DNA of 64,000 bases. Source: Brevundimonas bullata (GTDB lineage: Bacteria; Pseudomonadota; Alphaproteobacteria; Caulobacterales; Caulobacteraceae). Position 1 is the stretch's first letter. Each line of letters begins with the position of its first letter. Where the stretch lies: positions 1 to 64,000 of the forward strand of contig NZ_QLLC01000005.1 in NCBI RefSeq assembly GCF_003350205.1, written 5' to 3'. The notes beneath the pieces are model-generated. The model was not told the DNA's origin. It made no database searches and saw only the letters and a program-made list of their open reading frames with translations. Positions 1 through 9,221 of the stretch are shown here, in pieces. Position numbers and translations under genes: made by a program.

Positions 1-58
1 CAGCCTTGAATCAGTCATCTGGTGATTTGGGAATCCACTTTGTCCACACTACCTAGGG
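1..58. other. Sequence junction upstream of truncated iron permease gene
   Basis: This short stretch is visibly less GC-rich than what follows. The iron permease frame begins abruptly at about 59 with only the end of a signal peptide (AAPALAQA). Read upstream in that frame, it gives non-hydrophobic residues and then a TGA at 23-25, so the missing start of the signal peptide is not here. It may be the edge of an insertion, a recombination joint or an assembly edge. I do not recognise an insertion-sequence end in it. Confidence 0.4.
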
Positions 59-1951
59 TTGGCCGCCCCGGCCCTCGCCCAGGCGCCGTCCGCCTCGGAG
101 GCCCAGGTCGCCTGGCGGCTGCTGGATTATGTGGCGGTCGACTACGCCGGCGCAGTGGCCGACGGCGAGGTCGTCAATCCGGCCGAATACGGCGAGATGA
201 TCGAGTTCAGCACCCAGATCCGGACGCGTCTGGACGCCCTGCCGGCCAACCCGGCCAAGGCCGCCCTGATGCGCGAGGCAGAGGGCCTGCAGGCGGCCAT
301 CCGGGACAAGGCGGATCCGGCCGTCGTCGGCGCCCGGGCCAAGGCCCTGGCCGGCGCGGTGCTGACGGCCTATCCGAGCCCGCTGGCGCCCTCGTTCCCG
401 CCCGACCTGGCCCGCGGCGCCGCCCTCTACGCCGAGCAGTGCGCGGTCTGCCACGGCGTGACCGGGCGCGCCGACGGCCCCGGCGCCGAAGGGCTCGATC
501 CGCCGGCGATCGCCTTCGCCGACGTGGAGCGCGCGCGCCAGCGCAGCGTCTTCGGGCTGTATCAGGTGATCGACCAGGGGCTGGAGGGCACGGCGATGGC
601 CAGCTTCTCGCACCTGCCGGCCGAGGACCGCTGGGCGCTGGCCTTCTATGTCGGCCGCTTCGCCTTCACCGACGCCGAAGCCGCCGAGGGCAAGCGCCTG
701 TGGGACGGCGATCCGGCGGTCCGCGCGGCCTTTCCCGACCTGGCCGCCCTCACCCAGACCACGCCGGCCGAGCTGGCCACCCGCCTCGGCGAACCCCGGG
801 CGCGGGCCCTGACCGCCTATCTGCGACGTCATCCCGAGGCCGCGGCGCGCCCGGCCGGATCGACGCTGACCCTGGCGCGGACGCGCCTGGCGGAGAGCGA
901 GGCCGCCTATCGACGGGGCGATCGCAAGGCCGCCACCGACGCGGCGCTGTCCGCCTACCTCGACGGCGTCGAGCCGATCGAGCCGGCCCTCGGCGCCCGG
1001 GACAGCGCCCTGCTGCGCCGGGTCGAGACCGCCATGACCGAGCTGCGCGTCTCTATCAGCCGGGGTGCGCCCGCCCAGGAGGTCGCCGGTCGGGTCGCTC
1101 GTGCGAACGCCCTGCTGGACACGGCCGAGCGGGCCCTCGCGCCCCAGGAGGCGGACAATCTCGCCAGCTTCCTCGGCGCCTTCACCATCCTGCTGCGCGA
1201 AGGCCTAGAGGCCCTGCTCATCGTGGTGGCGATGATCGCCTTCCTCAGGAAGGCCGAACGGCCCGAGGTGCTGCGCTACGTCCACGGCGGCTGGGTCGCC
1301 GCGCTGGTCGCCGGCGGGGCTACCTGGGCGGCCGCGACCTTCTTCATCTCCATCAGCGGCGCCAGCCGGGAACTGACCGAAGGGTTCGGTTCGCTTCTGG
1401 CCGCCGTCGTGCTCGTCTCGGTGGGCATCTGGATGCACGGTAAGTCGCACGCCGACGCCTGGCAGACCTATATCCGCGACAAGCTCTCCCATGCGCTGTC
1501 GAAACGGTCGGCCTGGTTCCTGTTCCTGCTGTCCTTCGTGGTGGTCTACCGGGAGGTGTTCGAGACCATCCTGTTCTATGCGGCGATCTGGAGCCAGGGC
1601 GGCCACCTCGGCATGCTGGCCGGCGCCCTCACGGCGGTGGTCATCCTGGCCGTGGTGGCATGGGCCCTGCTGGCCTACAGCAAGCGCCTGCCAATCGGCC
1701 GGTTCTTCTCCCTGAGCTCGATTCTCATGGCCATCCTGTCGGTTGTCCTCGTCGGGAAGGGGGTGGCGGCGCTGCAGGAGGCGGGGTGGCTCGACGTCCA
1801 TCCGCTGGCCTGGATCCCCCGCATCGAAATCCTCGGCCTCTACCCGACGGTCGAAGGCGTCGCCGTTCAGCTGCTGACGATCGTCATCCTCGTGATCGGC
1901 TTCTCCCGGCTCCCGCCGCCGAAGAGCGCGCGGCCGGCGGAGAACGGCTAG
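59..1951 (+). CDS. FTR1-family iron permease with N-terminal cytochrome c domain, 5' end missing
   Basis: Membrane iron permease fused to a periplasmic c-type cytochrome module; such proteins oxidise or bind ferrous iron and move ferric iron across the inner membrane. The frame opens on the last residues of a signal peptide. A CAVCH heme-binding motif lies near residue 127-131, a helical linker follows to about 370, and then the FTR1 domain with its REGLE motif near residue 380 and a second REVFE motif near 497, each in a transmembrane helix. At least six hydrophobic segments follow residue 375. The REGLE/REVFE pair is the family's iron-binding signature. The true start and signal peptide are absent, so the copy may be non-functional or start outside a joint at about 55. 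The TTG at 59 is only the first possible codon. It is convergent with the NAD synthetase gene. Confidence 0.85.
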   Translation: MAAPALAQAPSASEAQVAWRLLDYVAVDYAGAVADGEVVNPAEYGEMIEFSTQIRTRLDALPANPAKAALMREAEGLQAAIRDKADPAVVGARAKALAGAVLTAYPSPLAPSFPPDLARGAALYAEQCAVCHGVTGRADGPGAEGLDPPAIAFADVERARQRSVFGLYQVIDQGLEGTAMASFSHLPAEDRWALAFYVGRFAFTDAEAAEGKRLWDGDPAVRAAFPDLAALTQTTPAELATRLGEPRARALTAYLRRHPEAAARPAGSTLTLARTRLAESEAAYRRGDRKAATDAALSAYLDGVEPIEPALGARDSALLRRVETAMTELRVSISRGAPAQEVAGRVARANALLDTAERALAPQEADNLASFLGAFTILLREGLEALLIVVAMIAFLRKAERPEVLRYVHGGWVAALVAGGATWAAATFFISISGASRELTEGFGSLLAAVVLVSVGIWMHGKSHADAWQTYIRDKLSHALSKRSAWFLFLLSFVVVYREVFETILFYAAIWSQGGHLGMLAGALTAVVILAVVAWALLAYSKRLPIGRFFSLSSILMAILSVVLVGKGVAALQEAGWLDVHPLAWIPRIEILGLYPTVEGVAVQLLTIVILVIGFSRLPPPKSARPAENG

Positions 1952-2065
1952 GGCCGCCAGCCCTTCAGCTAATCTTCCGCCCCGCCGGGGGCCGGATGGG
2001 CAGGCGCCGGCTTCCGGTTCCTGAACCGCCCCTCCGACCCCGGAGTTCGCAGCCGGGCGACGGAC

Positions 2066-4195
2066 TTATCGGACGATGGGTTTGCCTCCGACAGGCGACG
2101 CCTTGGGCTCTTTCGTTGGAATGTCGTCGCTTGCGGGATCAAGAACCTCCGGCACGTTGCGATGCAGCTCGTCGATCCAGACCTGGCCATGAGCGTCCGA
2201 AGGCATGCGCCAGTCGCCGCGCGGCGACAATGAACCGCCTGTTGTGACCTTGGGCCCGTTCGGCAGGGCCGAGCGCTTGAACTGATTGGCGAAAAAGCGC
2301 TGCAGGAACACCTCCAGCCAGCTGCGAATAGCCCCGATGGGGTAGGCCCGCTTTTGCTCGTCCGGAAAGCCCGGCGGCCAGTGCCCGGCGGCGGTGTCCC
2401 GCCAGGCGTGCAAGGCCAGGAAGGCGATCTTGGAGGGCCGCAGCCCGAACCGGGTGAGATAGTAGATCCAGAAGTCGTGGAGCTCGTAGGGGCCAATCTT
2501 GCCTTCGGTGCTCTGCGACTCCCCCTCGGCCGTCTGCGGGATGAGCTCCGGCGAAATGGTTGTCGCCAGAATGTCGAGCAGGACATCGGACACCGCGGGG
2601 TCGAACAGGCGGTTCGCCGCCGTCCAACGGACGAGGTGTTGAATGAGGGTCTTCGGGAGCGAGCCGTTCACGTTGTAGTGGCTCATCTGGTCGCCAACGC
2701 CGTAGGTGCACCAACCAAGCGCAAGCTCGGACATGTTGCCCGTGCCGAGCACCATGCCGTTCCGCTGGTTGGCGGCCCTGAACAGGAGGTCTGTCCGGAG
2801 CCCGGCCTGCACATTCTCGAACGTCGTGTCGTACACCGGTTCGCCCCTGGCGAACGGATGGCGCAAGTCCTGCAGCATCTGCTGGGCGAGCGGCTTGATG
2901 TCGATTTCCTCGACGGTCACGCCGAGCCCGTTCATCAAGGCGTAGGCGTTAGACTTGGTCCTCGCGCTCGTGCCGAAGCCGGGCATTGTGAACCCGAGAA
3001 TGTCCGTGCGCGGACGGCCAAGCAGATCGAAGACCTTGGCCGCGACGATCAAGGCGTGAGCTGAATCCAGCCCTCCGGACACGCCGATGCAGATCTTGGC
3101 TGTCCCGGTCGCCTCAAGCCTCTTGGCCAGCCCGCTCACCTGAATGTTGAACGCCTCGTAGCAGTCCTGGTCGAGATGGGAGGGATCATCGGGCACAAAG
3201 GGAAAACGGTCGATGCATCGTTGCAGGCCGAGGTTGCGAACTGGCGGAACGAGATGGAAGGTCACCCGGCGAAAGCGCCGGTCGGGCATCCCGTTGGCGA
3301 TCGCGGCTTCGTTAAACGTGCCGGTCCGCATACGTTCCAGCTGCAGCCGTTCGACGTCTATGTCCGCGACGGCCATCTGGGACTCCAGGCTGAAGCGCTC
3401 GGTCTCCGCGAGCTGCGCCCCCAGCTCGTAGATGCAGGCCTGTCCGTCCCAGGCCAGGTCGGTCGTCGATTCTCCATAGCCGGCGGCGGAGTAGATGTAG
3501 GCCGCCCAACAGCGGCCAGACTGCAGCTCGCAAAGTCTTCGCCGCGTGTCCGCCTTTCCCACCACGATATTGCTTGCCGACAGGTTCGTCAGAATCAGCG
3601 CGCCGGCGAGCGCGGCGAAGTCGCTGGGCGGCGCTGGCGCCCAGACATCCTCGCAAATTTCCACATGAAAGATCAGGCCATCGACGTCGTCGGCCTGGAA
3701 CAGCAAATCCATTCCGAATGGAGCCGGTTCGCCTCCAATCGTAATTTCGCCGACCACATCCCGCCCGGAGGCGAACCATCGCTTTTCATAGAACTCGCGA
3801 TAGTTGGGGAGGTGGCCCTTCGGCACCACGCCAAGGACTCGCCCCCGGTGGATAGCCACCGCGCAGTTGTAGAGTCGTCCCTCACGGCGGAGGGGCGCAC
3901 CAACCAGTATGACCGGGAAGAGATCGCGACTTTCGGTTACGAGATTCACTAGTTGCCGCTCGACCTCGTCGAGCAACGCCCGCTGCAGCAACAGGTCGTC
4001 GATGGAATACCCCGACAGGCCGAGCTCTGGGAAAACCATCAGCGCGAGCCCGGCCTCGTTTCCCTCACGGGCGAGCCGTAGTGTCTGCTCCAGGTTGAAC
4101 GCCGGATCCGCGATCCTGCAGACGGGACGGCACGCAGCCACCCTCACGAAGCCTTGCTGGTAAATCGACAGGAAATCGGCTGCGGTGCGGGGCAC
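2066..4195 (-). CDS. nadE: Glutamine-dependent NAD(+) synthetase
   Basis: Makes NAD from deamido-NAD, ATP and glutamine. The 709-residue protein has an N-terminal nitrilase-type amidase domain with the Glu-Lys-Cys triad visible at E57 (FPELGLSGY), K126 (VPKGHLPNY) and C181 (EICEDVW), and a C-terminal synthetase domain with the PP-loop SGGLDS at 373-378. Length and order fit the large glutaminase-coupled NadE family, and all key residues are present, so it should be active. It starts at an ATG with 251 bases to arsH upstream. A housekeeping-type gene inside mobile cargo is unusual; it may be a second copy serving NADPH-hungry detoxification functions such as ArsH, which is inference. Confidence 0.93.
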   Translation of the reverse strand: MPRTAADFLSIYQQGFVRVAACRPVCRIADPAFNLEQTLRLAREGNEAGLALMVFPELGLSGYSIDDLLLQRALLDEVERQLVNLVTESRDLFPVILVGAPLRREGRLYNCAVAIHRGRVLGVVPKGHLPNYREFYEKRWFASGRDVVGEITIGGEPAPFGMDLLFQADDVDGLIFHVEICEDVWAPAPPSDFAALAGALILTNLSASNIVVGKADTRRRLCELQSGRCWAAYIYSAAGYGESTTDLAWDGQACIYELGAQLAETERFSLESQMAVADIDVERLQLERMRTGTFNEAAIANGMPDRRFRRVTFHLVPPVRNLGLQRCIDRFPFVPDDPSHLDQDCYEAFNIQVSGLAKRLEATGTAKICIGVSGGLDSAHALIVAAKVFDLLGRPRTDILGFTMPGFGTSARTKSNAYALMNGLGVTVEEIDIKPLAQQMLQDLRHPFARGEPVYDTTFENVQAGLRTDLLFRAANQRNGMVLGTGNMSELALGWCTYGVGDQMSHYNVNGSLPKTLIQHLVRWTAANRLFDPAVSDVLLDILATTISPELIPQTAEGESQSTEGKIGPYELHDFWIYYLTRFGLRPSKIAFLALHAWRDTAAGHWPPGFPDEQKRAYPIGAIRSWLEVFLQRFFANQFKRSALPNGPKVTTGGSLSPRGDWRMPSDAHGQVWIDELHRNVPEVLDPASDDIPTKEPKASPVGGKPIVR

Positions 4196-4446
4196 GTCCT
4201 GCTCCTATTCTGTTTCGGGACTACTTGTTCGGCCGGACGAGCGCCCGGCCCCTTGAATAGCGCGGCAGCGGCTTGGAGGTTCGTCAATGTGAGGACTTCA
4301 GGCGGAGCATAGTCTTTCGCCACTTCTGGCGCGTTACGGCCAGCACGAAGCCCGCCAAGCCACAATGCGGCGCAGCGCGGCCATCGGGCCAGGGCCCGTA
4401 GCAAGGTAGGCGAATGCGAGACGTCCTTGCGCGTTTCGGGGCAAGG

Positions 4447-5134
4447 TCAGGCCTGTCGCGCGATGGCGATCCCCGAGAGATTGGAGGCGGCGTCGACGGG
4501 TGTCCCGGCCGCCTTGCGCTCGGAATAGCGGTCCACCAGCCGGGCCGGGTGCGGACGGGTGAGGATGGTGAAGCGCACCAGTTCCTCCATCACATCGACG
4601 ATCCGCTCATAGTCGGCCGAGGGCTCATCCGGCCGGCCTCGTCGAACTCCTGGAAAGCCTTGGCCACGCTCGACGGGTTGGGGATGGAGACCATCCGCAT
4701 CCAGCGGCCAAGGAGGCGCAGGGTGTTCACCGCGTTGAAGCTCTGAGACCCGCCCGACACCTGCTTGACTGCGAGCGTCCGGCCTTGGGTCGGACGCATG
4801 CCGCCGAGGCTCAACGGCAGGTGATCGATCTGCAACTTCATCACGCCGGAGACCTGGCCGTGCCGTTCCGGACTGCACCAGACCATGCCCTCTGACCAGA
4901 AGGCATGCTCGCGCAGCTCGCGCACCGCCGTGCGGTCGTCATCGCCGGGCGCGCCCGGCAGGGGCAGGTCGGACGGGTCGAAGATACGGGTCTCGCACGC
5001 CATTCGCTGCAGCAGGCAAGCTGCGTCCTCGACGAGCCGTGAGTAGGACCGTTCGCGCAGCGATCCGTACAAGAGCAGGATCCGGGGCGTCTTCGTCGCG
5101 GCCGATCGAGCTTCAACCTTTCGCTGCGCCCTGT
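4447..5134 (-). pseudogene. arsH: arsH, frameshifted (NADPH-dependent FMN reductase, arsenic resistance)
   Basis: ArsH is a flavoprotein of arsenic operons that reduces FMN and oxidises organoarsenicals. The core is clear ([16 protein letters not shown], then [20 protein letters not shown]). The reading frame breaks at about 4621-4628: the frame reads EFDEAGRM and then goes off, while the expected continuation ([28 protein letters not shown]) runs on in another frame to 4447. One missing base after the ATG of GRM (AAG read as AG) explains this. At the 5' side the core frame has no ATG or GTG between the acr3 stop and the motif, whereas a TTG at 5116 starts KLDRPR in a different frame, suggesting a second one-base loss near 5090-5105. 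It is either a decayed gene or two sequencing errors. It lies directly downstream of the exporter gene, in the same direction. Confidence 0.8.
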
Positions 5135-6103
5135 TCAGATTGACCGACGTCCCAGCCTCGGGATGCAGCGGATGTAGACCAACTCCGCCAAAAGCTCGAT
5201 CAGGGTCTGGGTGACGATGATGGCCGGGACTAGGGGGATGGCGCCGGGCACGACGAGGGCCAGCGGCAGGACCACGAGCGAGTTGCGGGTTCCGGCGCTG
5301 AAGGCGACGGCGCGGCCGGCTTCCGGCGTCAGCCGTGCGAGCCGCGAGCCGGCCCATCCGATGAGTGGGGCCAGCACGGCGAAGGCGACATAGACCGGCA
5401 CGACACTCAGGGTCCGGTCGAGGGTCTGTCCGAGTTGCGGCATGACCGCGGCGACGACGATGAAGAGCACCAAGGCCGTGGCCGGCACCGGCGCCAGGCC
5501 GAGACCAGACGAGACTCGCTCGCCCATTTTGCTGCGGGCCGCCCAGGGCTGGACCAGCGCCGCCAGAACGAACGGGATGGCGATCAGCCAGACGAAGGCG
5601 TGGATGAACGGACCTGGCTGCACATAGGCCGCCGCCTCGGCGCCGAGGAACAGACGCAGATAGATAGGCAAGAGCGCCATCTGGGCGATCAGCAGCACCG
5701 GTGTCGAGGCCAGGAGCAACCGGGCGTCCGCACGACCCAGATGAGCGAAGGTCACGACATAGTCGATGCAGGGACAAAGCAGCACCATCAGCACGCCGAG
5801 ACGGATCAGGGGATCGGCCGGCAGGAACTGCACCAGGCCCAGGACCAGCAGAGGCACGGCGATGAAGTTCACGGCCAGCAAGGCGCCCACGAACCGCAAT
5901 TCCTGAAGCGCCCGGCCGAGCGCCGCGACCGGCACCTGCAGGAAGGTGACGAACAGCATCAGAGCCAGCGCCGGATTGATCGCTGATTCCAGCACCGCCG
6001 TGCCCGGGATCAGCAACCCGATAGCCGCCGCGACGATCACGGCGGCGAAATAGATCCAGACCTGTCGGGCTTCGAGGCCCTCGCGAAGTTCAGACGTGTT
6101 CAT
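5135..6103 (-). CDS. ACR3-like arsenite efflux / bile acid:sodium symporter family transporter
   Basis: Inner-membrane secondary transporter of the BART superfamily, 322 residues with about ten hydrophobic segments. The segment with [17 protein letters not shown] resembles the conserved cysteine region of ACR3-type arsenite exporters, and the adjacent arsH supports arsenite export. The start is an ATG at 6103. No arsenate reductase (arsC) or ArsR repressor is recognisable in the neighbouring sequence, so the operon is incomplete or reduced. A broader SBF-type transporter is the alternative, but the arsH context favours arsenic. Confidence 0.8.
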   Translation of the reverse strand: MNTSELREGLEARQVWIYFAAVIVAAAIGLLIPGTAVLESAINPALALMLFVTFLQVPVAALGRALQELRFVGALLAVNFIAVPLLVLGLVQFLPADPLIRLGVLMVLLCPCIDYVVTFAHLGRADARLLLASTPVLLIAQMALLPIYLRLFLGAEAAAYVQPGPFIHAFVWLIAIPFVLAALVQPWAARSKMGERVSSGLGLAPVPATALVLFIVVAAVMPQLGQTLDRTLSVVPVYVAFAVLAPLIGWAGSRLARLTPEAGRAVAFSAGTRNSLVVLPLALVVPGAIPLVPAIIVTQTLIELLAELVYIRCIPRLGRRSI

Positions 6104-6421
6104 CCCGGATCCTGACCTCGCACCGCCCCCCCTTACGGCCGCCGACGGACCAACCTGTCAAGCCTCGTCCTGCGGCCGCGCGGCTCAGAGCGCTAGCCCG
6201 ATCTCACGGGCACCCGAGCGGCTTCCGCGCACGCCCGTAGGATCGAGCGCGCACCGCACTCAAGGGTTTGGCTTCGGTCCACACTCTCACTAAGATGGCT
6301 GTCGGCGGGCCTCGACCGGATAGCCTTTGATCTTGAGCCAGGGGACGCTCTGCGTCGGCGGCGATCACGGGTGAAGACGTCGAGCTTCACACAGAAGTTC
6401 CCGGCCCGCCCCCTCCCCTCC
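6104..6421. other. Intergenic, 318 bases, no supported gene
   Basis: Separates the acr3/arsH pair from a SnoaL-like gene. A minus-strand frame ending near 6193 reads ILRACAEAAR and could be a remnant of some regulator tail, but I cannot assign it. It presumably carries the acr3 promoter, though no clear -10/-35 pair or operator stands out. Confidence 0.4.
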
Positions 6422-6835
6422 TCACCAACGGGCGACGCTGAGGCGACGCCAACGATCCTTCTCAGCCAGAGGCACCTCGGCCAGATCGGCGTGATCGCGC
6501 CACCGAGTGATCACACCCTTCTCAACCTCGAAAACGTTGATGGCGCGGACGTTCATGACGAGGCCACGGTTCGCGGCCAGCAGATAGAGGCTTTCGGCTA
6601 TGACCAGCTCGCCCTGGGTGACGGACTTGAGGATGTGAAGTTCGAACAGCGAATAGCTTTGGAAGAGCCGACGCCAGAAGCCGAGAAGCGCGGTGCGTCC
6701 GACGAGTTCGCCCGCGATGTCGAACTGGGCCGCGACCTGCTCCGACAGATAGGATTCGAGGCGACGCACATCGCGTGATGCGATCTCCCCAGCGAAAGCT
6801 TGGACGACGTCTCCGGGCATAAGCGACATGATCAC
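6422..6835 (-). CDS. SnoaL/NTF2-like small protein
   Basis: A 137-residue protein with the size and pattern of the SnoaL/NTF2 fold: an N-terminal helix pair (VVQAFAGEIASRDVRRLESYL), then alternating strands ending in VFEVEKGVITRWRDHADLAEV, the typical signature at the end of limonene-epoxide-hydrolase-like and ketosteroid-isomerase-like domains. The family includes enzymes and ligand-binding proteins, and no specific substrate can be read from the sequence. It starts at an ATG at 6835 with two further in-frame ATGs close behind. It is followed upstream, in the same direction, by a small LuxR-type regulator, with a 67-base gap. Confidence 0.65.
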   Translation of the reverse strand: MIMSLMPGDVVQAFAGEIASRDVRRLESYLSEQVAAQFDIAGELVGRTALLGFWRRLFQSYSLFELHILKSVTQGELVIAESLYLLAANRGLVMNVRAINVFEVEKGVITRWRDHADLAEVPLAEKDRWRRLSVARW

Positions 6836-6902
6836 CGTTCAGGCGCGCAATCATGATCCGATTCTCAGCGGAAAACTCGCGTATCGCGTGTGACCAACGA
6901 TG

Positions 6903-7142
6903 TCACTCCGGTTCGATAACCCCGGCCCCCACCGCGACCGCGACGGCCTCTATCCGGGTGCGCACGCGCAGCTTCGAGCACACCTTCTCAAGGTAGCTGT
7001 CGACCGTGCGCGGCGACAATCCGAGGATGGCGCCGATATCTCCCGAACTCTTGCCGCGACTGACCCACAACAGGCACTCCAGCTCTCGCGGGCTCAAGGC
7101 GAAAACTCGAGAGCCGACATTCGGTTGGAGGTTCGGAGCCAT
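6903..7142 (-). CDS. Small LuxR-type HTH regulator (HTH domain only)
   Basis: About 79 residues consisting almost wholly of a GerE/LuxR DNA-binding domain (ALSPRELECLLWVSRGKSSGDIGAILGLSPRTVDSYLEKV, then RTRIEAV). There is no autoinducer-binding or receiver domain. The ATG at 7142 was chosen because the protein then aligns from residue 1 with the second small LuxR-type protein at 18678-18947. An ATG at 7214 is also in frame but would overlap a perfect inverted repeat (7213-7239). That repeat in its upstream region suggests autoregulation, which is inference. It diverges from the sigma factor gene across about 510 bases. Confidence 0.7.
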   Translation of the reverse strand: MAPNLQPNVGSRVFALSPRELECLLWVSRGKSSGDIGAILGLSPRTVDSYLEKVCSKLRVRTRIEAVAVAVGAGVIEPE

Positions 7143-7652
7143 GATTTCACTCGCGATTGACCGGTGAAGGCTGAACGGACCAGCAGCCACGAGCAACACA
7201 GAGGAGTTGCGCATTCTCCGCAAGAAAGTTGCGGAGAATCGACGTCGGACCCGCTGCCCCTCAGGATCGAAGCCAGCGCCAGAGACTGATTGCTCCTGCT
7301 TTGGCGACCTCTTACACAGTCCGGCGTCGGGCGCCGTCAGATACGGGCGCAACTTGAGCCGGGGTCCGTCAGTGGCGGAGGCGGCGTTTCGCCCTGAAGT
7401 CGCGGGCCTCTTCGCAGAGGATTCCTCGCCCGACCCCTCCGCCTTGCACCGGGACTCGCTTTGATTCATTGTCGGCCGTCGGCGCTTGCGTCGACAGGGG
7501 CCGGGAATCCCCTGTGCGAAGCTCAATCTTTACGACCGCGCCTCGACGCGCGGCGTCCGTCCGCTGGTGACCGCGGCGCACCCCTGTGTGCGGCCGGTCA
7601 TGGCGGGCGCGCTCTCGGATTCCTGCCTCCTGAAAACCGGCGGGAGGTCGCC
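7143..7652. other. Divergent intergenic region between luxR-type gene and sigma factor
   Basis: About 510 bases without a convincing gene. It holds the inverted repeat at 7213-7239 and a second perfect 7-bp hairpin (ACAGGGG at 7494-7500, CCCCTGT at 7509-7515, eight-base loop) about 140 bases before the sigma factor start. It presumably carries promoters in both directions. No other repeat or RNA gene was recognised. Confidence 0.5.
7213..7239. promoter_or_regulatory. Perfect 10-bp inverted repeat upstream of luxR-type gene
   Basis: Arms ATTCTCCGCA (7213-7222) and TGCGGAGAAT (7230-7239) are exact reverse complements separated by seven bases. It lies 71-97 bases upstream of the proposed start of the small LuxR-type gene. 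The inner half-sites CCGCAA and TTGCGG recur upstream of the second small LuxR-type gene at 18632-18650, suggesting a shared regulator. Confidence 0.6.
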
Positions 7653-8144
7653 TTGAGCGATGTGAAGGAGATGGATCCGGGCGCTGCGGCGAGCCTGAAT
7701 GGGCTCTACCGACGCTATTCGGGGTGGTTGGGAAGGCGGCTGCGCGGACGTGTGGGCGCCGATGAAGCCGCCGATGTGGTGCAGGAAACCTACCTTCGCC
7801 TGGCTCCCTATCTCATCGAAGACATTCGTCACCCCAAGGCTCTGCTTCTTCGCGTGGCCCTTAACCTCGTTCGTGATGAACGGCGTCGGATGGCCCTCCG
7901 GGACCGGGCGATGCAGGGAGCGATTCCTATGTGGGTCACAGCGGCCGACGCGCCTGTCGACCGGCTGCACCTCAAGCAGGTTCTCCTGACCATGCCGCCG
8001 CTGTATCGGGACGTCTTCGTCTTGAGCCGGTTTGACGGTATGACATATCCGGAGATTGCTCTGGCCCACGGGATCAGCCTGGCTACGGTTGAACGGCGGA
8101 TGGCCAAGGCTGTCGAGCACTGCATGGCCCAACTGGACGTCTAA
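7653..8144 (+). CDS. ECF RNA polymerase sigma factor, FecI type
   Basis: A 163-residue group IV sigma factor with region 2 (LYRRYSGWLGRRLRGRV, DEAADVVQETYLRL) and region 4 (LPPLYRDVF-like MPPLYRDVFVLSRFDGMTYPEIA, SLATVERRMAKAVEHC). FecI-type sigma factors direct transcription of a TonB receptor when a periplasmic FecR signals ligand. A TTG at 7653 is preferred because GGGAGG sits five bases upstream; an ATG at 7671 is the alternative. The fecR-like gene begins ten bases downstream, followed by the receptor and isopeptidase genes, so the likely job is to switch on the lasso-peptide uptake genes. Confidence 0.88.
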   Translation: MSDVKEMDPGAAASLNGLYRRYSGWLGRRLRGRVGADEAADVVQETYLRLAPYLIEDIRHPKALLLRVALNLVRDERRRMALRDRAMQGAIPMWVTAADAPVDRLHLKQVLLTMPPLYRDVFVLSRFDGMTYPEIALAHGISLATVERRMAKAVEHCMAQLDV

Positions 8145-8154
8145 GGCACGAACG

Positions 8155-9150
8155 ATGACTGCCGATAATGACCTGGACGTAAGACGACGCGAGGCCGCGT
8201 CGTGGTTCGCCACCCTCAACCAGAAGCGGGTGGCGGCTTCGGACATCACTGCTTTCAGTCAATGGCGCCGCACTCCTGCGAACGCTGAAGCCTATGCCCG
8301 GATAGAAACGATGTGGGAGGCGGCCGGGAGCCTCAAGGGCGACGCCGATATCGCCGCCTTGACTGCAGGGGCCCGCGCACGCGCCGACGCCTCGCGCAAA
8401 ATGCAGGGCCGCCTCGCCAAAGGCCTTATACCGATCGGCGCCTTGGCGGCCGTCGCCGCCGTGGTTGTCGGCGTGACACTGTGGTCTGCCCGTCCTCTGT
8501 CCTATGAAACCGGGCTGGGCGAACGGCGGATCGTCGTTCTGGCCGATGGGTCAAAGGTCACCCTGGACACCGAGTCTCGCATCACCGTCAGGCTCACCGG
8601 CAGTCGCCGTGCTGTGGAGCTGGCGAGCGGCCAGGCCTTCTTCGATGTGGAGGGCGATCCCGCCCGCCCCTTCGTTGTTCGCGCCGGCGCGACCGAAGTC
8701 ACCGCCGTGGGAACCCGGTTTGACGTCCGCCGCGCGGGCGGCGGCGCGCAGGTGACGCTCGTCGAAGGCAAGGTCGATGTCGTAGACCGGGGGCAAGCCA
8801 CGCCGCGGTGGTCCCTCGCCCCGGGCCAGCAGATTGTCACCGCTTCGCCGCGTCCAGCCGTCCGGTCGGTGGATGCGGCGTCGGAGACCAGCTGGACATC
8901 CGGCCGCCTCATCTTCGCCGGCGACACCGTCGAAGCCGCTGTGGCCGAGGTCAATCGCTACACCGCGTCCAAGGTCGTCCTGGATGCGCCCGCCATCGCC
9001 GATATCGCTGTCAGCGGCGCTTTCAACACGGGCGATGTGGAGGGCTTCGTGTCCGCGCTGACCGAGCTCTATCCGGTCGTCGCCAACCGCACGGCTTCCG
9101 GTCAGATCGTCATTCGTGACGCCCCCGCGAAAAATGCGAGCGTGCGCTGA
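8155..9150 (+). CDS. FecR-family anti-sigma / signal transducer
   Basis: A 331-residue membrane regulator. The N-terminal cytoplasmic DUF4880-like segment (REAASWFATLNQKRVAASDITAFSQW) is followed by one transmembrane helix near residues 90-110 (IPIGALAAVAAVVVGVTLW) and a periplasmic FecR domain (ERRIVVLADGSKVTLDTES, VTAVGTRFDVR). The C-terminal part resembles the STN-contacting region (VAEVNRYTASKVVLD). It would bind the neighbouring sigma factor and receive a signal from the STN domain of the TonB receptor encoded next. The start ATG at 8155 is ten bases after the sigma factor stop. Confidence 0.9.
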   Translation: MTADNDLDVRRREAASWFATLNQKRVAASDITAFSQWRRTPANAEAYARIETMWEAAGSLKGDADIAALTAGARARADASRKMQGRLAKGLIPIGALAAVAAVVVGVTLWSARPLSYETGLGERRIVVLADGSKVTLDTESRITVRLTGSRRAVELASGQAFFDVEGDPARPFVVRAGATEVTAVGTRFDVRRAGGGAQVTLVEGKVDVVDRGQATPRWSLAPGQQIVTASPRPAVRSVDAASETSWTSGRLIFAGDTVEAAVAEVNRYTASKVVLDAPAIADIAVSGAFNTGDVEGFVSALTELYPVVANRTASGQIVIRDAPAKNASVR

Positions 9151-9221
9151 GGGGTTTTGCCACGCCCCTTCGTCTCTTCCCCGAACCGCGTCTGTGCGGA
9201 TATTCATTTCGGGGGATTATT

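Noticed and set aside
1..60. Left attachment site of the ICE
   Set aside because: The only similarity to the guaA end is a short TGGGAAT in the wrong orientation for a direct repeat.
4144..4404. Small minus-strand gene upstream of nadE
   Set aside because: It overlaps the nadE start, has no ribosome-binding site and no recognisable domain.
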